From the NCBI GenBank assembly GCA_021847835.1, contig JAJZPR010000002.1:62001-126000 (forward strand): a DNA stretch of 64,000 nucleotides, read 5' to 3'. The number at the start of each line of letters is the position of its first letter. Position 1 is the first letter of the stretch. The position numbers and the translations under genes are program-made. The notes under the pieces are model-generated. The model searched no databases, was not told the origin of the DNA, and worked only from the letters and a program-made list of their open reading frames with translations. Shown in pieces: positions 14,928-26,864 of the stretch. This stretch comes from Pseudomonadota bacterium (lineage in GTDB: Bacteria; Pseudomonadota; Gammaproteobacteria; Burkholderiales; Thiobacillaceae).

Positions 14928-15914
14928 CTAGACCGGGCAGTCCAGCCCCCCGGCATTGCCGCGGGCCCAGAAGTCGGCACCCTTGCCGAGGAATTCGTCC
15001 CACGGCAGGTAGTGCGAGCCATCGCACGAGAAGGTGAGGCCGACCACGCCGTTGAAGATGTTGAGGGTGCCGCTCCGCAGATAGAACATCTCGTCCATGA
15101 AACGCAGGTCGCGCAGGCTGTCGAGGATGGGGCGGATCTTGTCCTTGGGCACCAGGGCATTGGCGGGGTAGGGCTGATGCGGGTAGATGAGGCAGGTGTC
15201 GGGGTGAGTGAGCGCGTCGATGTCCAGCAGGCGGTAGCGGTAGGGGTCGTCGAACAGCCAGATCACGGCGCGGCTGCTGGAAAAGTGCAGGATGGCGTGG
15301 AACACGCCGTGGTCGACCATGAGCTCTTCCAGTACGCTCAGCACGGTGTCGATGCTGTTGTCCATCATGCTGGCGGCACGGGTCTGGTGAAACACGGTGC
15401 CGCGGATGGCGGGGTCGCCCTTGATCTGGCGCCAGTAGGTGGGTTCTTCATAGAGCTTGCCGGTGAGCGGCAGATTGCGCAGGTCGAAGTCGGCGCCGAT
15501 GAAGCCCAGCACCTGGCCGGATTCGTCGCGCACGATCTGGATCGCGGTGAGCGACGGGCGCCGCGCGCGCAGGCTGATGTAGGCCTGCGACAGCAGGAAG
15601 CCCTCGCTCGGCACGCGCTCGTTCATGTAGGGGCGGTCGGAACGGTCGCGGCCGAAGTCCTTTTCGATGATGCCGTCGCGGCTGATGTTGTCGCTGATCT
15701 GCACGCCGTTGGTATCCAGCGCATACAGGTACTTGCACATGGGCAGGCGGGACAGGGCGACGCCGAGGAGGTCGTTCAGGGTCTCGCGCTCGCCCCACGC
15801 GTGGCTGCAGGCCTTGGCAACCTGCTCCAGCGGCTCGCGCAGCAGCTCCTTCAGCGCCTCGCGCTGGCGGGCGATGCTTTCCTGCAGGGAGTTGAGGGGC
15901 GGCTGCATGCTCAT
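14928..15914 (-). CDS. PDC/Cache-type sensor domain protein without recognisable output domain
   Basis: 328 aa from the ATG at 15914; an ATG at 15908 is also in frame. The N-terminal helix carries LQESIARQREALKELL. The middle part, CKYLYALDTNGVQISDN then DRPYMNE, LSQAYISLRARRPSLTAIQIVRDESGQVLGFIGADFDL, is a PDC/Cache ligand-binding fold. Unlike most Cache proteins it has no transmembrane helices and no kinase, GGDEF or chemoreceptor part. The C-terminal half (IWLFDDPYRYRLLDIDAL, FYLRSGTLNIFNGVVGLTFSCDG) is unfamiliar. It is therefore probably a cytosolic ligand sensor whose output is unknown. Confidence 0.8.
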   Translation of the reverse strand: MSMQPPLNSLQESIARQREALKELLREPLEQVAKACSHAWGERETLNDLLGVALSRLPMCKYLYALDTNGVQISDNISRDGIIEKDFGRDRSDRPYMNERVPSEGFLLSQAYISLRARRPSLTAIQIVRDESGQVLGFIGADFDLRNLPLTGKLYEEPTYWRQIKGDPAIRGTVFHQTRAASMMDNSIDTVLSVLEELMVDHGVFHAILHFSSSRAVIWLFDDPYRYRLLDIDALTHPDTCLIYPHQPYPANALVPKDKIRPILDSLRDLRFMDEMFYLRSGTLNIFNGVVGLTFSCDGSHYLPWDEFLGKGADFWARGNAGGLDCPV

Positions 15915-16082
15915 GCCGCCAAGTATATCAACGGCGTGTGAAGGATTTGCTGTTTGTCGCGCGGCCATGGCGGGTCTGTCCTGGCCGGGTTGTTTTTGGC
16001 CGTGCTTTGTTGGCGCGCCGCGCGAAAACCGGGACGGCGCAACAGCCCTTCGTTCCGGCCCGTTTGCCGACCCGCTGCAAAA

Positions 16083-16949
16083 TCAGTCGTGCCTGTCGAA
16101 GCGATGATCGCAGGAGCGGCACTTGCTGGCGGCTTCCTCGGTCCAGTAGACGTGGGTAACGGTCTTGCTGCCGTCGGGATTGTGCCGTTCGTAGGTGGAA
16201 CTGCGGCCGTTGGCGGATTGACTGATGAGCCGGCCCCAGCTTCTGGGGTCGTCGCTGATGTCCACCACCGCCTTGTCGGGCCTGTTGCCGGGTTTGGCTG
16301 GAGCGCTCCCGGTGGCGACCGTGGTGATGGTGTCAGTGTGGGTGTAGATGATCTTCAACTGCTCGAAATCGTGGGCGTTGGGCCTGGTGCTTGATGTGCT
16401 GCCGGCGTTGGCGCCGGTGTTGGAGAAATAGTCCATGCAGGTGTCCAGCGATTCGCCGTTTTCGGATTGGTGGGCAAGGCCGAAGGTATGGGCGACTTCC
16501 TGGCACACGACGTGCAGTTTTTCGTTGGGGTTGTTGTATTTCGCCAGGTTGAAGTAGCTGTCGTTCATTTTGGCGCTGCCCTGGGTGATGTGGGTGCCAT
16601 TGACGATGTTGATGGTGGCCAGGCCCAGCCAGCCGTTGTAGCCGTATTTGCCGTTGCATACCTGGCTGGTGCCGGTGACCATGGCGCAGCGCTTGTTTGA
16701 TGTGCCGTCCACCACACTCGTCAGCACGGGGGTGTCGCCGTTGTTGTTCCAGTCGCTCGATGTCTGGTACAGGAAAGGTTTCCAGTCGCCGCCCATGTTG
16801 TCGCCCAGCTGGAGGGCGAACTGGGATGTCGTGCGCGCCCAGTGGTAGCCGCCCCAGGAGTGGTCGGCAAGGCTTGCCGGAGACAATGCGGCAAGCGACA
16901 GGCCGGCAAGCAATGCCGAAACGGCGGGGGGGAACATGATATTGGCCAT
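16083..16949 (-). CDS. Secreted metalloprotease-like protein with QExxH zinc motif
   Basis: 288 aa. AGGAG lies 8 bp before the ATG. The signal peptide ends near ASLADHS. Around residues 150-160 the sequence is CQEVAHTFGLAH: the metzincin HExxHxxGxxH pattern with Gln150 in place of the first His, Glu151, His154 and His160. CMDYF (Met172) then supplies a Met-turn-like element. Cys88/Cys98 and Cys149/Cys171 may form disulfides. The C-terminal 60 residues are Ser/Asp-rich, with KCRSCDHR at the end. A related secreted family with CQE in this position may exist, so the substitution need not mean inactivity. Confidence 0.75.
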   Translation of the reverse strand: MANIMFPPAVSALLAGLSLAALSPASLADHSWGGYHWARTTSQFALQLGDNMGGDWKPFLYQTSSDWNNNGDTPVLTSVVDGTSNKRCAMVTGTSQVCNGKYGYNGWLGLATINIVNGTHITQGSAKMNDSYFNLAKYNNPNEKLHVVCQEVAHTFGLAHQSENGESLDTCMDYFSNTGANAGSTSSTRPNAHDFEQLKIIYTHTDTITTVATGSAPAKPGNRPDKAVVDISDDPRSWGRLISQSANGRSSTYERHNPDGSKTVTHVYWTEEAASKCRSCDHRFDRHD

Positions 16950-17143
16950 TTGTCGTCTCCTGTCTTGCTGGTTTCATGCCTGTGCAGACACGCGCAGCGG
17001 CTGCCAGCCTTGTTTATAGTCCAAGGCCTGGGGAAAATCGATGGGCGCAGGAGGCGGGCCGCGGTCGCAGATGGCCCATTGCGGGCATATGGCCCTGGGC
17101 CGCGGCGCCGTGGCGGATGGTGTTTCGGCCAGTTGCGACAGAT

Positions 17144-17173
17144 AAAAAAAATCCCGGCAAGCCGGGGTTTTTT
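17144..17173 (-). terminator. Terminator after the cold-shock gene
   Basis: The stem CCCGGC/GCCGGG with loop AA is flanked by A-rich and T-rich runs on both sides (AAAAAAAT ... TTTTTT), so it can work in both directions. It lies just past the stop of the cold-shock protein gene at 17190. Confidence 0.85.
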
Positions 17174-17189
17174 CAGGATCGGGCCAGGC

Positions 17190-17393
17190 TCAGACGGGCT
17201 GGATGTTGGCGGCCTGCTTGCCCTTGGGGCCGGTGGTCACTTCGAAGCTGACGCGCTGGTTTTCCTTCAGGGATTTGAAGCCGCCGGTTTTGATTTCGGA
17301 GAAGTGGGCGAAGAGGTCTTCGCCGCCGCCGTCGGGGGTGATGAAGCCGTAGCCCTTGGTGTCATTGAACCATTTAACGATGCCAGTTTGCAT
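17190..17393 (-). CDS. Cold-shock domain protein
   Basis: 67 aa, the full length of a CspA-type protein. It starts [20 protein letters not shown] with the RNP1 motif KGYGFI. RNP2 is DLFAHFSEI, and the C-terminus reads [17 protein letters not shown]. It binds single-stranded nucleic acid and melts RNA structure. AAGGA lies 8 bp before the ATG. The upstream region contains a hairpin in the transcribed leader and the gene ends at a strong terminator, so it is monocistronic. Confidence 0.96.
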   Translation of the reverse strand: MQTGIVKWFNDTKGYGFITPDGGGEDLFAHFSEIKTGGFKSLKENQRVSFEVTTGPKGKQAANIQPV

Positions 17394-17746
17394 TTAAGTT
17401 TTCCTTAAAAAAGATTGGATTTCGAGCCTGTTTGCAGGCTCGGTGGGCACATGCCCGAATCTATCGAAATCAAGGAAAAACTGATCAAACTGATGCCGCT
17501 TACAACTTGAATCCCACAGATTCCCGCCACATTACACGTGTTTGTGCAATTCTCCTAGCGTTATTTTCAGGCGGTTTCGCGGGCTTGGCAGGCGATCGCA
17601 CGGACGGCATCGGCCAGTCATTCTTTCAGGATGGGCCGGTGCGGCTCGATGCCGGCTTTGCCAAGACAGGCAGGCCTTTGCCGGGTTATACTAACGGGCT
17701 AATTTTCAAGACTTTTTCCATTTTTTCGAACCCAACGGAGCAAAGC
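17394..17746. other. Divergent intergenic region between csp and ndk
   Basis: 353 bp without a convincing gene. On the csp side, GAGCCTG and CAGGCTC (17424-17441) form a 7-bp hairpin with loop TTTG inside the presumed csp leader. Cold-shock genes often carry structured leaders, so this could be regulatory. The ndk side contains a candidate promoter at 17663-17692. A plus-strand open frame through this region has no start signal or recognisable protein. Confidence 0.5.
17663..17692 (+). promoter_or_regulatory. Candidate sigma-70 promoter for ndk operon
   Basis: AAGACA (four of six matches to -35) and TATACT (-10) are separated by 18 bp, ending 54 bp before the ndk ATG. It is the best match in the intergenic region upstream of the nine-gene run. 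Confidence 0.5.
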
Positions 17747-18172
17747 ATGGCAATCGAACGCACCCTTTCCATCATCAAACCCGATGCCGTCGGCAAGAAT
17801 GTCATCGGCAAGATCTATTCCCGCTTCGAGACCAACGGCCTCAAGATCGTGGCCGCCAAGATGAAGCACCTGTCGCGCCGCGAAGCCGAAGGCTTCTATG
17901 CCGTGCACCGTGAGCGCCCCTTCTTCAATGACCTGGTCGAATTCATGATTTCCGGCCCGGTGATGATCCAGGTGCTGGAGGGCGAAAGCGCCATCGCCAA
18001 GAACCGCGAACTGATGGGCGCCACCGATCCCAAGAAGGCCGAGCCGGGAACCATCCGCGCCGATTTCGCCCAGAGCGTGGACGCCAACGCCGTGCACGGC
18101 TCCGACGCGCCGGAAACCGCTGCCGTCGAAATCGCATACTTCTTTGCTGCCACCGAACTCTGCCCGCGTTAA
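17747..18172 (+). CDS. ndk: Nucleoside diphosphate kinase
   Basis: 141 aa, the standard length. It transfers the gamma-phosphate of ATP to nucleoside diphosphates through a phospho-His; the site NAVHGSD is present near residue 117. [13 protein letters not shown] is the nucleotide-binding start of the family. GGAG lies 6 bp before the ATG. It is the first gene of a run reaching to der. Its TAA stop is followed without any gap by the TTG start of rlmN, in the same reading frame. Confidence 0.98.
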   Translation: MAIERTLSIIKPDAVGKNVIGKIYSRFETNGLKIVAAKMKHLSRREAEGFYAVHRERPFFNDLVEFMISGPVMIQVLEGESAIAKNRELMGATDPKKAEPGTIRADFAQSVDANAVHGSDAPETAAVEIAYFFAATELCPR

Positions 18173-19296
<1,124 letters not shown>

Positions 19297-19300
<4 letters not shown>

Positions 19301-20079
19301 TGAAAAAAGGGGTGTGGTTGCTGGCGCTGACTGTTTTGGCCGGATGCGCGGGCATGGGCGGCGGCGCTTCGTCCGGCGACTCGATGAGCGGGCCGGTGGT
19401 GGAAACCGAAGCGCGCTCGCGCGCCAAGGTATTTACCGAACTGGGCTTCGCCTATTTCAACCGCAGCCAGATGAAGGTCGCGCTGGACGAGGCGCGCAAG
19501 GCGATTGCCATCGACAGTCGCTACGGCCCTGCCTATCACCTGCTGGGTTTGATCTACATGGAGCTCGAAGAGGACAGGCTGGCGGAGGAAAACTTCCGCA
19601 AGGCCATCGGCATCGACCGTGCGGATTCGGATGCGCACAACAGCTACGGCTGGTTCCTGTGCACGCGCGGCCGCCATGGCGAGGGCCTTGTCCAGTTCAC
19701 CGAAGCAATGCGCAATCCCCTGTACGACAAGCCCGAGCTGGCGATGGCCAATTCCGGCCTGTGCAGCGAGAGAAAGGGCGATCTCAGGCAGGCCGAAGCC
19801 TACTACAACAAGGCGCTGAAGCTGGCGCCGAATGCGCCGCTGCCCACGATCAAGCTGGCCAACCTGCATTTCAGGAATGGCAATCTGAACGAAGCCCAGC
19901 GCCTGTTGACGCGCCATCAGCAGATTTCTCCGCCCACCGCCGAGGCCTTGTGGCTGGGCTTGAGGATCGAACGCAAGCTGGGTGACCGCGCCCAGGAGGC
20001 GGTTTACAACCAGCAGCTGCGGCGCCATTTCCCCGAAGCGCCGGAAACGCAATTGCTGCTGCGAGGACAATACGAATGA
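19297..20079 (+). CDS. pilW: Type IV pilus biogenesis lipoprotein PilW/PilF
   Basis: 260 aa. AGAGGA lies about 8 bp before the ATG, which overlaps the rlmN stop (ATGA). The signal ends in the lipobox LAGC. Six or so TPR units follow ([68 protein letters not shown]). PilF/PilW is an outer-membrane pilotin that helps assemble the PilQ secretin. No other pilus genes are in the window. The rlmN-pilW-rodZ-ispG-hisS order is a familiar proteobacterial arrangement that supports the call. Confidence 0.92.
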
Positions 20080-20833
20080 GCGAGGAAGGACTCGGGATCG
20101 GCGCGAGCCTCAAGGCTGCACGCGAGGAGATGGGCTGGAGCGCAAACGATGTGGGCGGTCGCCTGCGCCTGACGGCGCGCCAGATTCGTGCGATCGAGAA
20201 CGAGGATTTCGCCGGACTGGGCCCGCCGGTGTTCGCGCGCGGCTTCGTGCGCAACTATGCCAGGCTGGTGGGACTGGAACCCGACGAACTGCTGGAGCAG
20301 ATGACCCGCGTCAAGGTGTCGAGGGTGCAGGAAACGGAAAACCTGCCCTTTACCCCCGATCGGGAGTTCTGGAGATCGCCCTGGGCGCTGGGCGGGTTGG
20401 CGGCCCTGCTCCTGCTGATTGGCGTTCCGGCGGGCCTGTATTGGTGGCTGAGCGGCGACGTGGAAGCGACGACCGCAGGCGAGGTGGCTGTGTCTTCTCC
20501 GCCCGCGCCGATGTCACAGTCCGCTGTTCCCGCCGAATCCCAGCCTGCCCCGGCACAGGCCGCCGATCCGCCGCCGCAGACTTCTGCGCCTGCGGCGGCA
20601 GGCGGCCTGCATCTGCAGTTCGACGATATTTCCTGGGTGCAGGTGCGCGACAGCAGCGGCCGCATCGTGCATACCGGTCTGAATCCCGCAGGGTCGTCGC
20701 TGGACATCGACGGCGAGGCGCCGTTCTATCTGGTGGTGGGCAATGCCGCACACGTGCGCGTGACCTACAGGGGGCAGGCGGTCGATCTCAAACCCTTCAC
20801 GTCCGTCAACGTTGCGCGTCTGACGCTGAATCC

Positions 20834-20837
<4 letters not shown>
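20076..20837 (+). CDS. rodZ: RodZ-type cytoskeletal/cell-shape protein
   Basis: 253 aa. The N-terminal helix-turn-helix (about 8-75: [50 protein letters not shown]) is followed by one transmembrane helix (about 107-128, [22 protein letters not shown]). A Pro/Ala-rich periplasmic linker and a C-terminal DUF4115 domain (about 175-250, [18 protein letters not shown]) complete it. RodZ links MreB filaments to the elongation machinery. The start overlaps the pilW stop and the stop overlaps the ispG start. Confidence 0.94.
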
Positions 20838-23337
<2,500 letters not shown>

Positions 23338-23346
23338 GGAAGAACG

Positions 23347-23988
23347 ATGGCGGCATTTGATCTGGAAGAACAGGAACAGCTCGAAACCCTGAAAGCGTGG
23401 TGGAAGCGCTGGGGCAATTACCTGATCTATGGCGTATCCGCGCTGTTGATCGCCGTGGCCGGCTATCAGTACTGGAAGACCCATACGGCCAATCAGGCAA
23501 TCGAGGCGTCCGCGCATTTCGACGGCATGAACCAGGCGCTGGGCGCCGGCGACATGAAAAAAGCCAGGGAGCAGGGCGCGCTGCTGATCGACAAGTTCGG
23601 CAAGACGCCTTATGCCACGCGCGCGGCCATGCTGCTGGCCAGCATCAATGTGCAGAACAGGGACGTCAAAAGCGCCAAGGCCCAGTTGGAGTGGGTGATC
23701 GCGAACAGCAAGGAAGCCGCGCTCAGGGATGTGTCGCGCCTGCGCCTGGCCGGCCTGCTGCTGGACGAGAAGGATTACGGCGGCGCGCTGAAACAGCTGA
23801 ATGCCGCGCACACCGACGCCTTTGCCGCGCGCTTCGACGACCTCAGGGGAGACGTATATCTTGCCCAGGGCAAGACCGCCGAGGCGCGTGCGGCTTATTC
23901 CGCCGCCTACGCCAAGCTCCAGGAGGCCAATCCGCTGCGCGGCGTGGTGGAAATGAAACTCGACAGCCTCGGAGGCCCTGCCAAATGA
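23347..23988 (+). CDS. yfgM: YfgM-type ancillary SecYEG translocon subunit (TPR-like)
   Basis: 213 aa. A cytosolic start rich in Glu (FDLEEQEQLETLKAWWKRWGNY) precedes one transmembrane helix (about 24-44) and a periplasmic TPR-like domain (HFDGMNQALGAGDMKKAREQ, MLLASINVQNRDVKSAKAQL, LRLAGLLLDEKDYGGALKQL). YfgM is a SecYEG-associated factor that hands clients to periplasmic chaperones. GGAAG lies close before the ATG. The gene sits in the standard hisS-yfgM-bamB-der order, and its stop overlaps bamB. Confidence 0.92.
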   Translation: MAAFDLEEQEQLETLKAWWKRWGNYLIYGVSALLIAVAGYQYWKTHTANQAIEASAHFDGMNQALGAGDMKKAREQGALLIDKFGKTPYATRAAMLLASINVQNRDVKSAKAQLEWVIANSKEAALRDVSRLRLAGLLLDEKDYGGALKQLNAAHTDAFAARFDDLRGDVYLAQGKTAEARAAYSAAYAKLQEANPLRGVVEMKLDSLGGPAK

Positions 23989-25166
23989 ACAGAAACCTGC
24001 TGCGTGCTTCGCTCGTCGTCATGATGGCTGCCGGCCTGCTCGGCGGCTGCGGCGCCATCGGCAAGACCACCGATACCGTGGGCGGCTGGTTCGGCTTCGG
24101 CAAGAAGCGGGTGGCGCAGCCGGCGCCGTTGACCGAATTCGCGCCAAAGCGCCAGTTGTCGCGCGCCTGGACCGCATCCGCGGGCGAGGCCGGGCGCGGC
24201 GTGTTCGCGCCGGCAGTGGACGGCGATACCGTGTTTGCGGCGGGCGAGGCCGGCCGCGTGGTGCGCATCAACCTGCAGAACGGCAATGAGGCCTGGCGTG
24301 TCGATACCGGCAAAAAACTTTCCGCCGGCGTGGGCGTGGGGGCGGGCCTGGTGCTGGTGGGCGGCCTCAAGGGCGAACTCATCGCGCTGGATGCGGCCAG
24401 CGGCGCCAAGCGCTGGGAAGTCGCCCTCACCAGCGTGGTGGTGGCACCGCCTGCGGTCGCAGGCGATCTGGTGCTGGTGCGCACCGGCAACGGCCAGGTA
24501 CACGGCTTGAATGCCGCCGACGGCAGCCGCAAGTGGCTGTATTCGCGCCAGCTGCCCGCGCTGTCGCTGCATGGCACCTCCGCGCTGACGGTCAAAGATG
24601 GCCTGGCGTACGCCGGATTCCCGGGCGGCAAGATGGCGGCGATCCAGTTGGCCAACGGGCTGCAGGCCTGGGAAGTCTCGGTCAGCACACCGCGCGGCGC
24701 CACCGAACTCGAGCGCGTGAACGATGTGGTGGGCATGCCCGCGCTGGACGAGCAGCGGGTGTGCGCGGTGACCTATCAGGGGCGCGTGGCCTGCTTCGAC
24801 CGCACCAGGGGCAACCTGATCTGGGCGCGCGAGACTTCGAGCGACTCCGGCCTCGCGATGGATGCGCAATACGTCTATGTCACCGACGACAAGGATGCCG
24901 TCACCGCCTACGACAAGGAAAGCGGGCGCGCGGCCTGGCGCCAGGACAAGCTTGCCAACCGCCAGTTGACTGCGCCGCTGGCGCTTGGCAAGTACGTGGC
25001 GGTGGCCGATCTGGAAGGTTATGTGCACCTGATTTCCGGCGAGGACGGCAGTTTCGTCGCGCGTGCCCAGGCCGATGGCCTGGTCCGCGCCACCCCCATC
25101 GACATCGGGCCGGGCTTCGCGGTGCAAAGCGCCAAGGGCGGCGTCACAGCCTTCAAACTTAATTAA
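23985..25166 (+). CDS. bamB: Outer membrane assembly lipoprotein BamB
   Basis: 393 aa. The signal peptide ends in lipobox LLGGC, so it is an outer-membrane lipoprotein. The rest is an eight-bladed beta-propeller of PQQ-like repeats (GRVVRINLQNGNEAWRV, GELIALDAASGAKRWEV, GQVHGLNAADGSRKWLY, AVTAYDKESGRAAWRQ). BamB helps BamA (encoded at 50692) insert beta-barrel proteins. It overlaps the yfgM stop by 4 bp. Confidence 0.97.
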   Translation: MNRNLLRASLVVMMAAGLLGGCGAIGKTTDTVGGWFGFGKKRVAQPAPLTEFAPKRQLSRAWTASAGEAGRGVFAPAVDGDTVFAAGEAGRVVRINLQNGNEAWRVDTGKKLSAGVGVGAGLVLVGGLKGELIALDAASGAKRWEVALTSVVVAPPAVAGDLVLVRTGNGQVHGLNAADGSRKWLYSRQLPALSLHGTSALTVKDGLAYAGFPGGKMAAIQLANGLQAWEVSVSTPRGATELERVNDVVGMPALDEQRVCAVTYQGRVACFDRTRGNLIWARETSSDSGLAMDAQYVYVTDDKDAVTAYDKESGRAAWRQDKLANRQLTAPLALGKYVAVADLEGYVHLISGEDGSFVARAQADGLVRATPIDIGPGFAVQSAKGGVTAFKLN

Positions 25167-25171
25167 CCTTC

Positions 25172-25208
25172 ACTTGCAACTTGTAGGTGCAAGCCCCAAG
25201 TTGCAAGT
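25172..25208. repeat. Perfect 12-bp inverted repeat between bamB and der
   Basis: ACTTGCAACTTG (25172-25183) pairs exactly with CAAGTTGCAAGT (25197-25208) across a 13-base loop. No T-run follows, so it is not a standard terminator. It separates two genes that are otherwise cotranscribed and may modulate or protect the mRNA, or be a small interspersed repeat. Confidence 0.7.
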
Positions 25209-25234
25209 TACAAGACGCAAGCAATCCGAACCTT

Positions 25235-26656
25235 ATGCTCCCCACCCTCGTGCTTGTCGGCCGCCCCAACGTCGGCAAGTCCACCCTTTTCAACCGGCTG
25301 ACCAAGAGCCGCGACGCGCTGGTGCATGACCAGCCGGGGCTGACGCGCGACCGCCACTACGGGCGCGGCCTGGTGGGCGACAAGCCTTATGTAGTGGTGG
25401 ACACCGGCGGCCTCGAGCCGGTGGCGAAGGACGGCATCCTGCACGAGATGGCCAGACAGACGCTGCAGGCCATCGATGAGGCCGACGCCGTCATTTTTCT
25501 CGTGGACGGGCGCCAGGGCCTGACCGCGCAGGACAAGGTCATCGCCGACAGGCTGCGCCGCGCGCGCTGCCCCGTGCATCTGGTGGTGAACAAGAGCGAA
25601 GGCATGAACCACGCCGTGGTCACGGCCGAATTCCATGAACTGGGCCTGGGTGAACCGCTGGCGATATCCGGCGCGCACGGCGAGGGCGTCAACGACCTGG
25701 TGGAGATCGCGCTGGCGCCGTTCCCGGCGAAAGCCGTTGCCGAGGAACACGCAGGCGGCCCGCGCATCGCCATCGTGGGCCGCCCCAACGCCGGCAAGTC
25801 CACCCTGGTCAATGCGCTCCTGGGCGAGGAGCGCGTGATCGCCTTCGACCAGCCGGGCACCACGCGCGATTCGATCTACATCGACTTCGAGCGCGAGGGC
25901 AAGGCCTACACCCTGATCGACACCGCCGGCGTGAGGAAGCGCGGCAAGGTGTTCGAGGCGGTGGAGAAGTTCTCCGTCATCAAGACCCTGCAGGCCATCG
26001 AGGACGCCAACGTCGTGGTGCTGGTGCTCGACGCGCAGGCGGAGATTTCCGAACAGGACGCGCACATTGCCGGCTACATCCTGGAGGCGGGGCGCGCGCT
26101 GGTGGTGGCGGTGAACAAGTGGGACGGGCTGGACGAATACACGCGCAGCGGCATCAAGCGCGATCTGGAAAGGAAGCTTGCCTTCCTGTCGTTCGCGCGC
26201 TTCCATTACATCTCGGCACTGAAGGGGCAGGGGCTTGCGCCGCTTCTGAAGGATGTGGACGCCGCTTACGCCGCGGCCATGGCCAAGCTGCCCACGCCCA
26301 AGCTCACCCGCGTGCTGCTGGCCGCCACCGCCCAGCATGCGCCGCCGAAGTCGGGCCTGTTCCGGCCCAAGCTCAAGTTCGCGCACCAGGGCGGCAGCAA
26401 CCCGCCCATCATCGTCATCCACGGCAATGCCGTGGGCAACGTGCAGCGCGACTACCAGCGCTACCTGGAAAACACCTTCCGCGAAGCCTTCAAGCTGCAA
26501 GGGACGCCGCTCCGGATCGAATTCAAGGACGGCTCCAACCCCTTCGAGGGCCGCAAGGCCAAGCCGCTCACCGAGCGCGAACTCAACAAGGCGCGGCGCG
26601 AGAAGCGCTTCCGCCGCCGCAAGTACGGTTCGGACACCAAGGGCACGTCGAGCTAG
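25235..26656 (+). CDS. der: Ribosome-associated GTPase Der (EngA)
   Basis: 473 aa from the ATG that begins [17 protein letters not shown]. Two tandem GTPase domains are present: G1 motifs GRPNVGKST and [10 protein letters not shown]3 DTGGLE and DTAGVR, G4 NKSE and NKWD. A KH-like domain follows (about 360-440) and a basic tail. Der is needed for 50S subunit maturation. It ends the ndk-to-der run. A palindromic repeat follows, then galT. Confidence 0.98.
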   Translation: MLPTLVLVGRPNVGKSTLFNRLTKSRDALVHDQPGLTRDRHYGRGLVGDKPYVVVDTGGLEPVAKDGILHEMARQTLQAIDEADAVIFLVDGRQGLTAQDKVIADRLRRARCPVHLVVNKSEGMNHAVVTAEFHELGLGEPLAISGAHGEGVNDLVEIALAPFPAKAVAEEHAGGPRIAIVGRPNAGKSTLVNALLGEERVIAFDQPGTTRDSIYIDFEREGKAYTLIDTAGVRKRGKVFEAVEKFSVIKTLQAIEDANVVVLVLDAQAEISEQDAHIAGYILEAGRALVVAVNKWDGLDEYTRSGIKRDLERKLAFLSFARFHYISALKGQGLAPLLKDVDAAYAAAMAKLPTPKLTRVLLAATAQHAPPKSGLFRPKLKFAHQGGSNPPIIVIHGNAVGNVQRDYQRYLENTFREAFKLQGTPLRIEFKDGSNPFEGRKAKPLTERELNKARREKRFRRRKYGSDTKGTSS

Positions 26657-26676
26657 CGGGCTTGATCCACAAAGAC

Positions 26677-26752
26677 AGCCACAGAGAACACAGAGGACAC
26701 GGAGAAAAACCAAAAACCGCGCTGGGGGTTTGCCCCTGTGTTCTCTGTGGCT
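26677..26752. repeat. CACAGAG-type palindromic repeat, copy 1
   Basis: Perfect 17-bp arms AGCCACAGAGAACACAG and CTGTGTTCTCTGTGGCT enclose 42 bases. It lies 20 bp after der and before galT. Three further copies are at 55796, 57081 and 59622. It can form a strong hairpin in the transcript of either strand. Confidence 0.9.
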
Positions 26753-26864
26753 CGGTTTGGCAGTTTTCGTAAATAAACCGGCCTAAGCCCCGCATAAAGA
26801 GATTCAAGTCCCCAATTCTCTTAAGGCCGTTATGCTCACGTTTCTTGATCGGAAGTGAAAAGCC

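Noticed and set aside
17432-17746. Plus-strand open frame upstream of ndk that could extend the protein
   Set aside because: Ndk has its full standard length from the ATG at 17747 with a good ribosome binding site. The upstream translation resembles no protein.
25172-25208. Rho-independent terminator between bamB and der
   Set aside because: The stem is perfect but no T-run follows on either strand.
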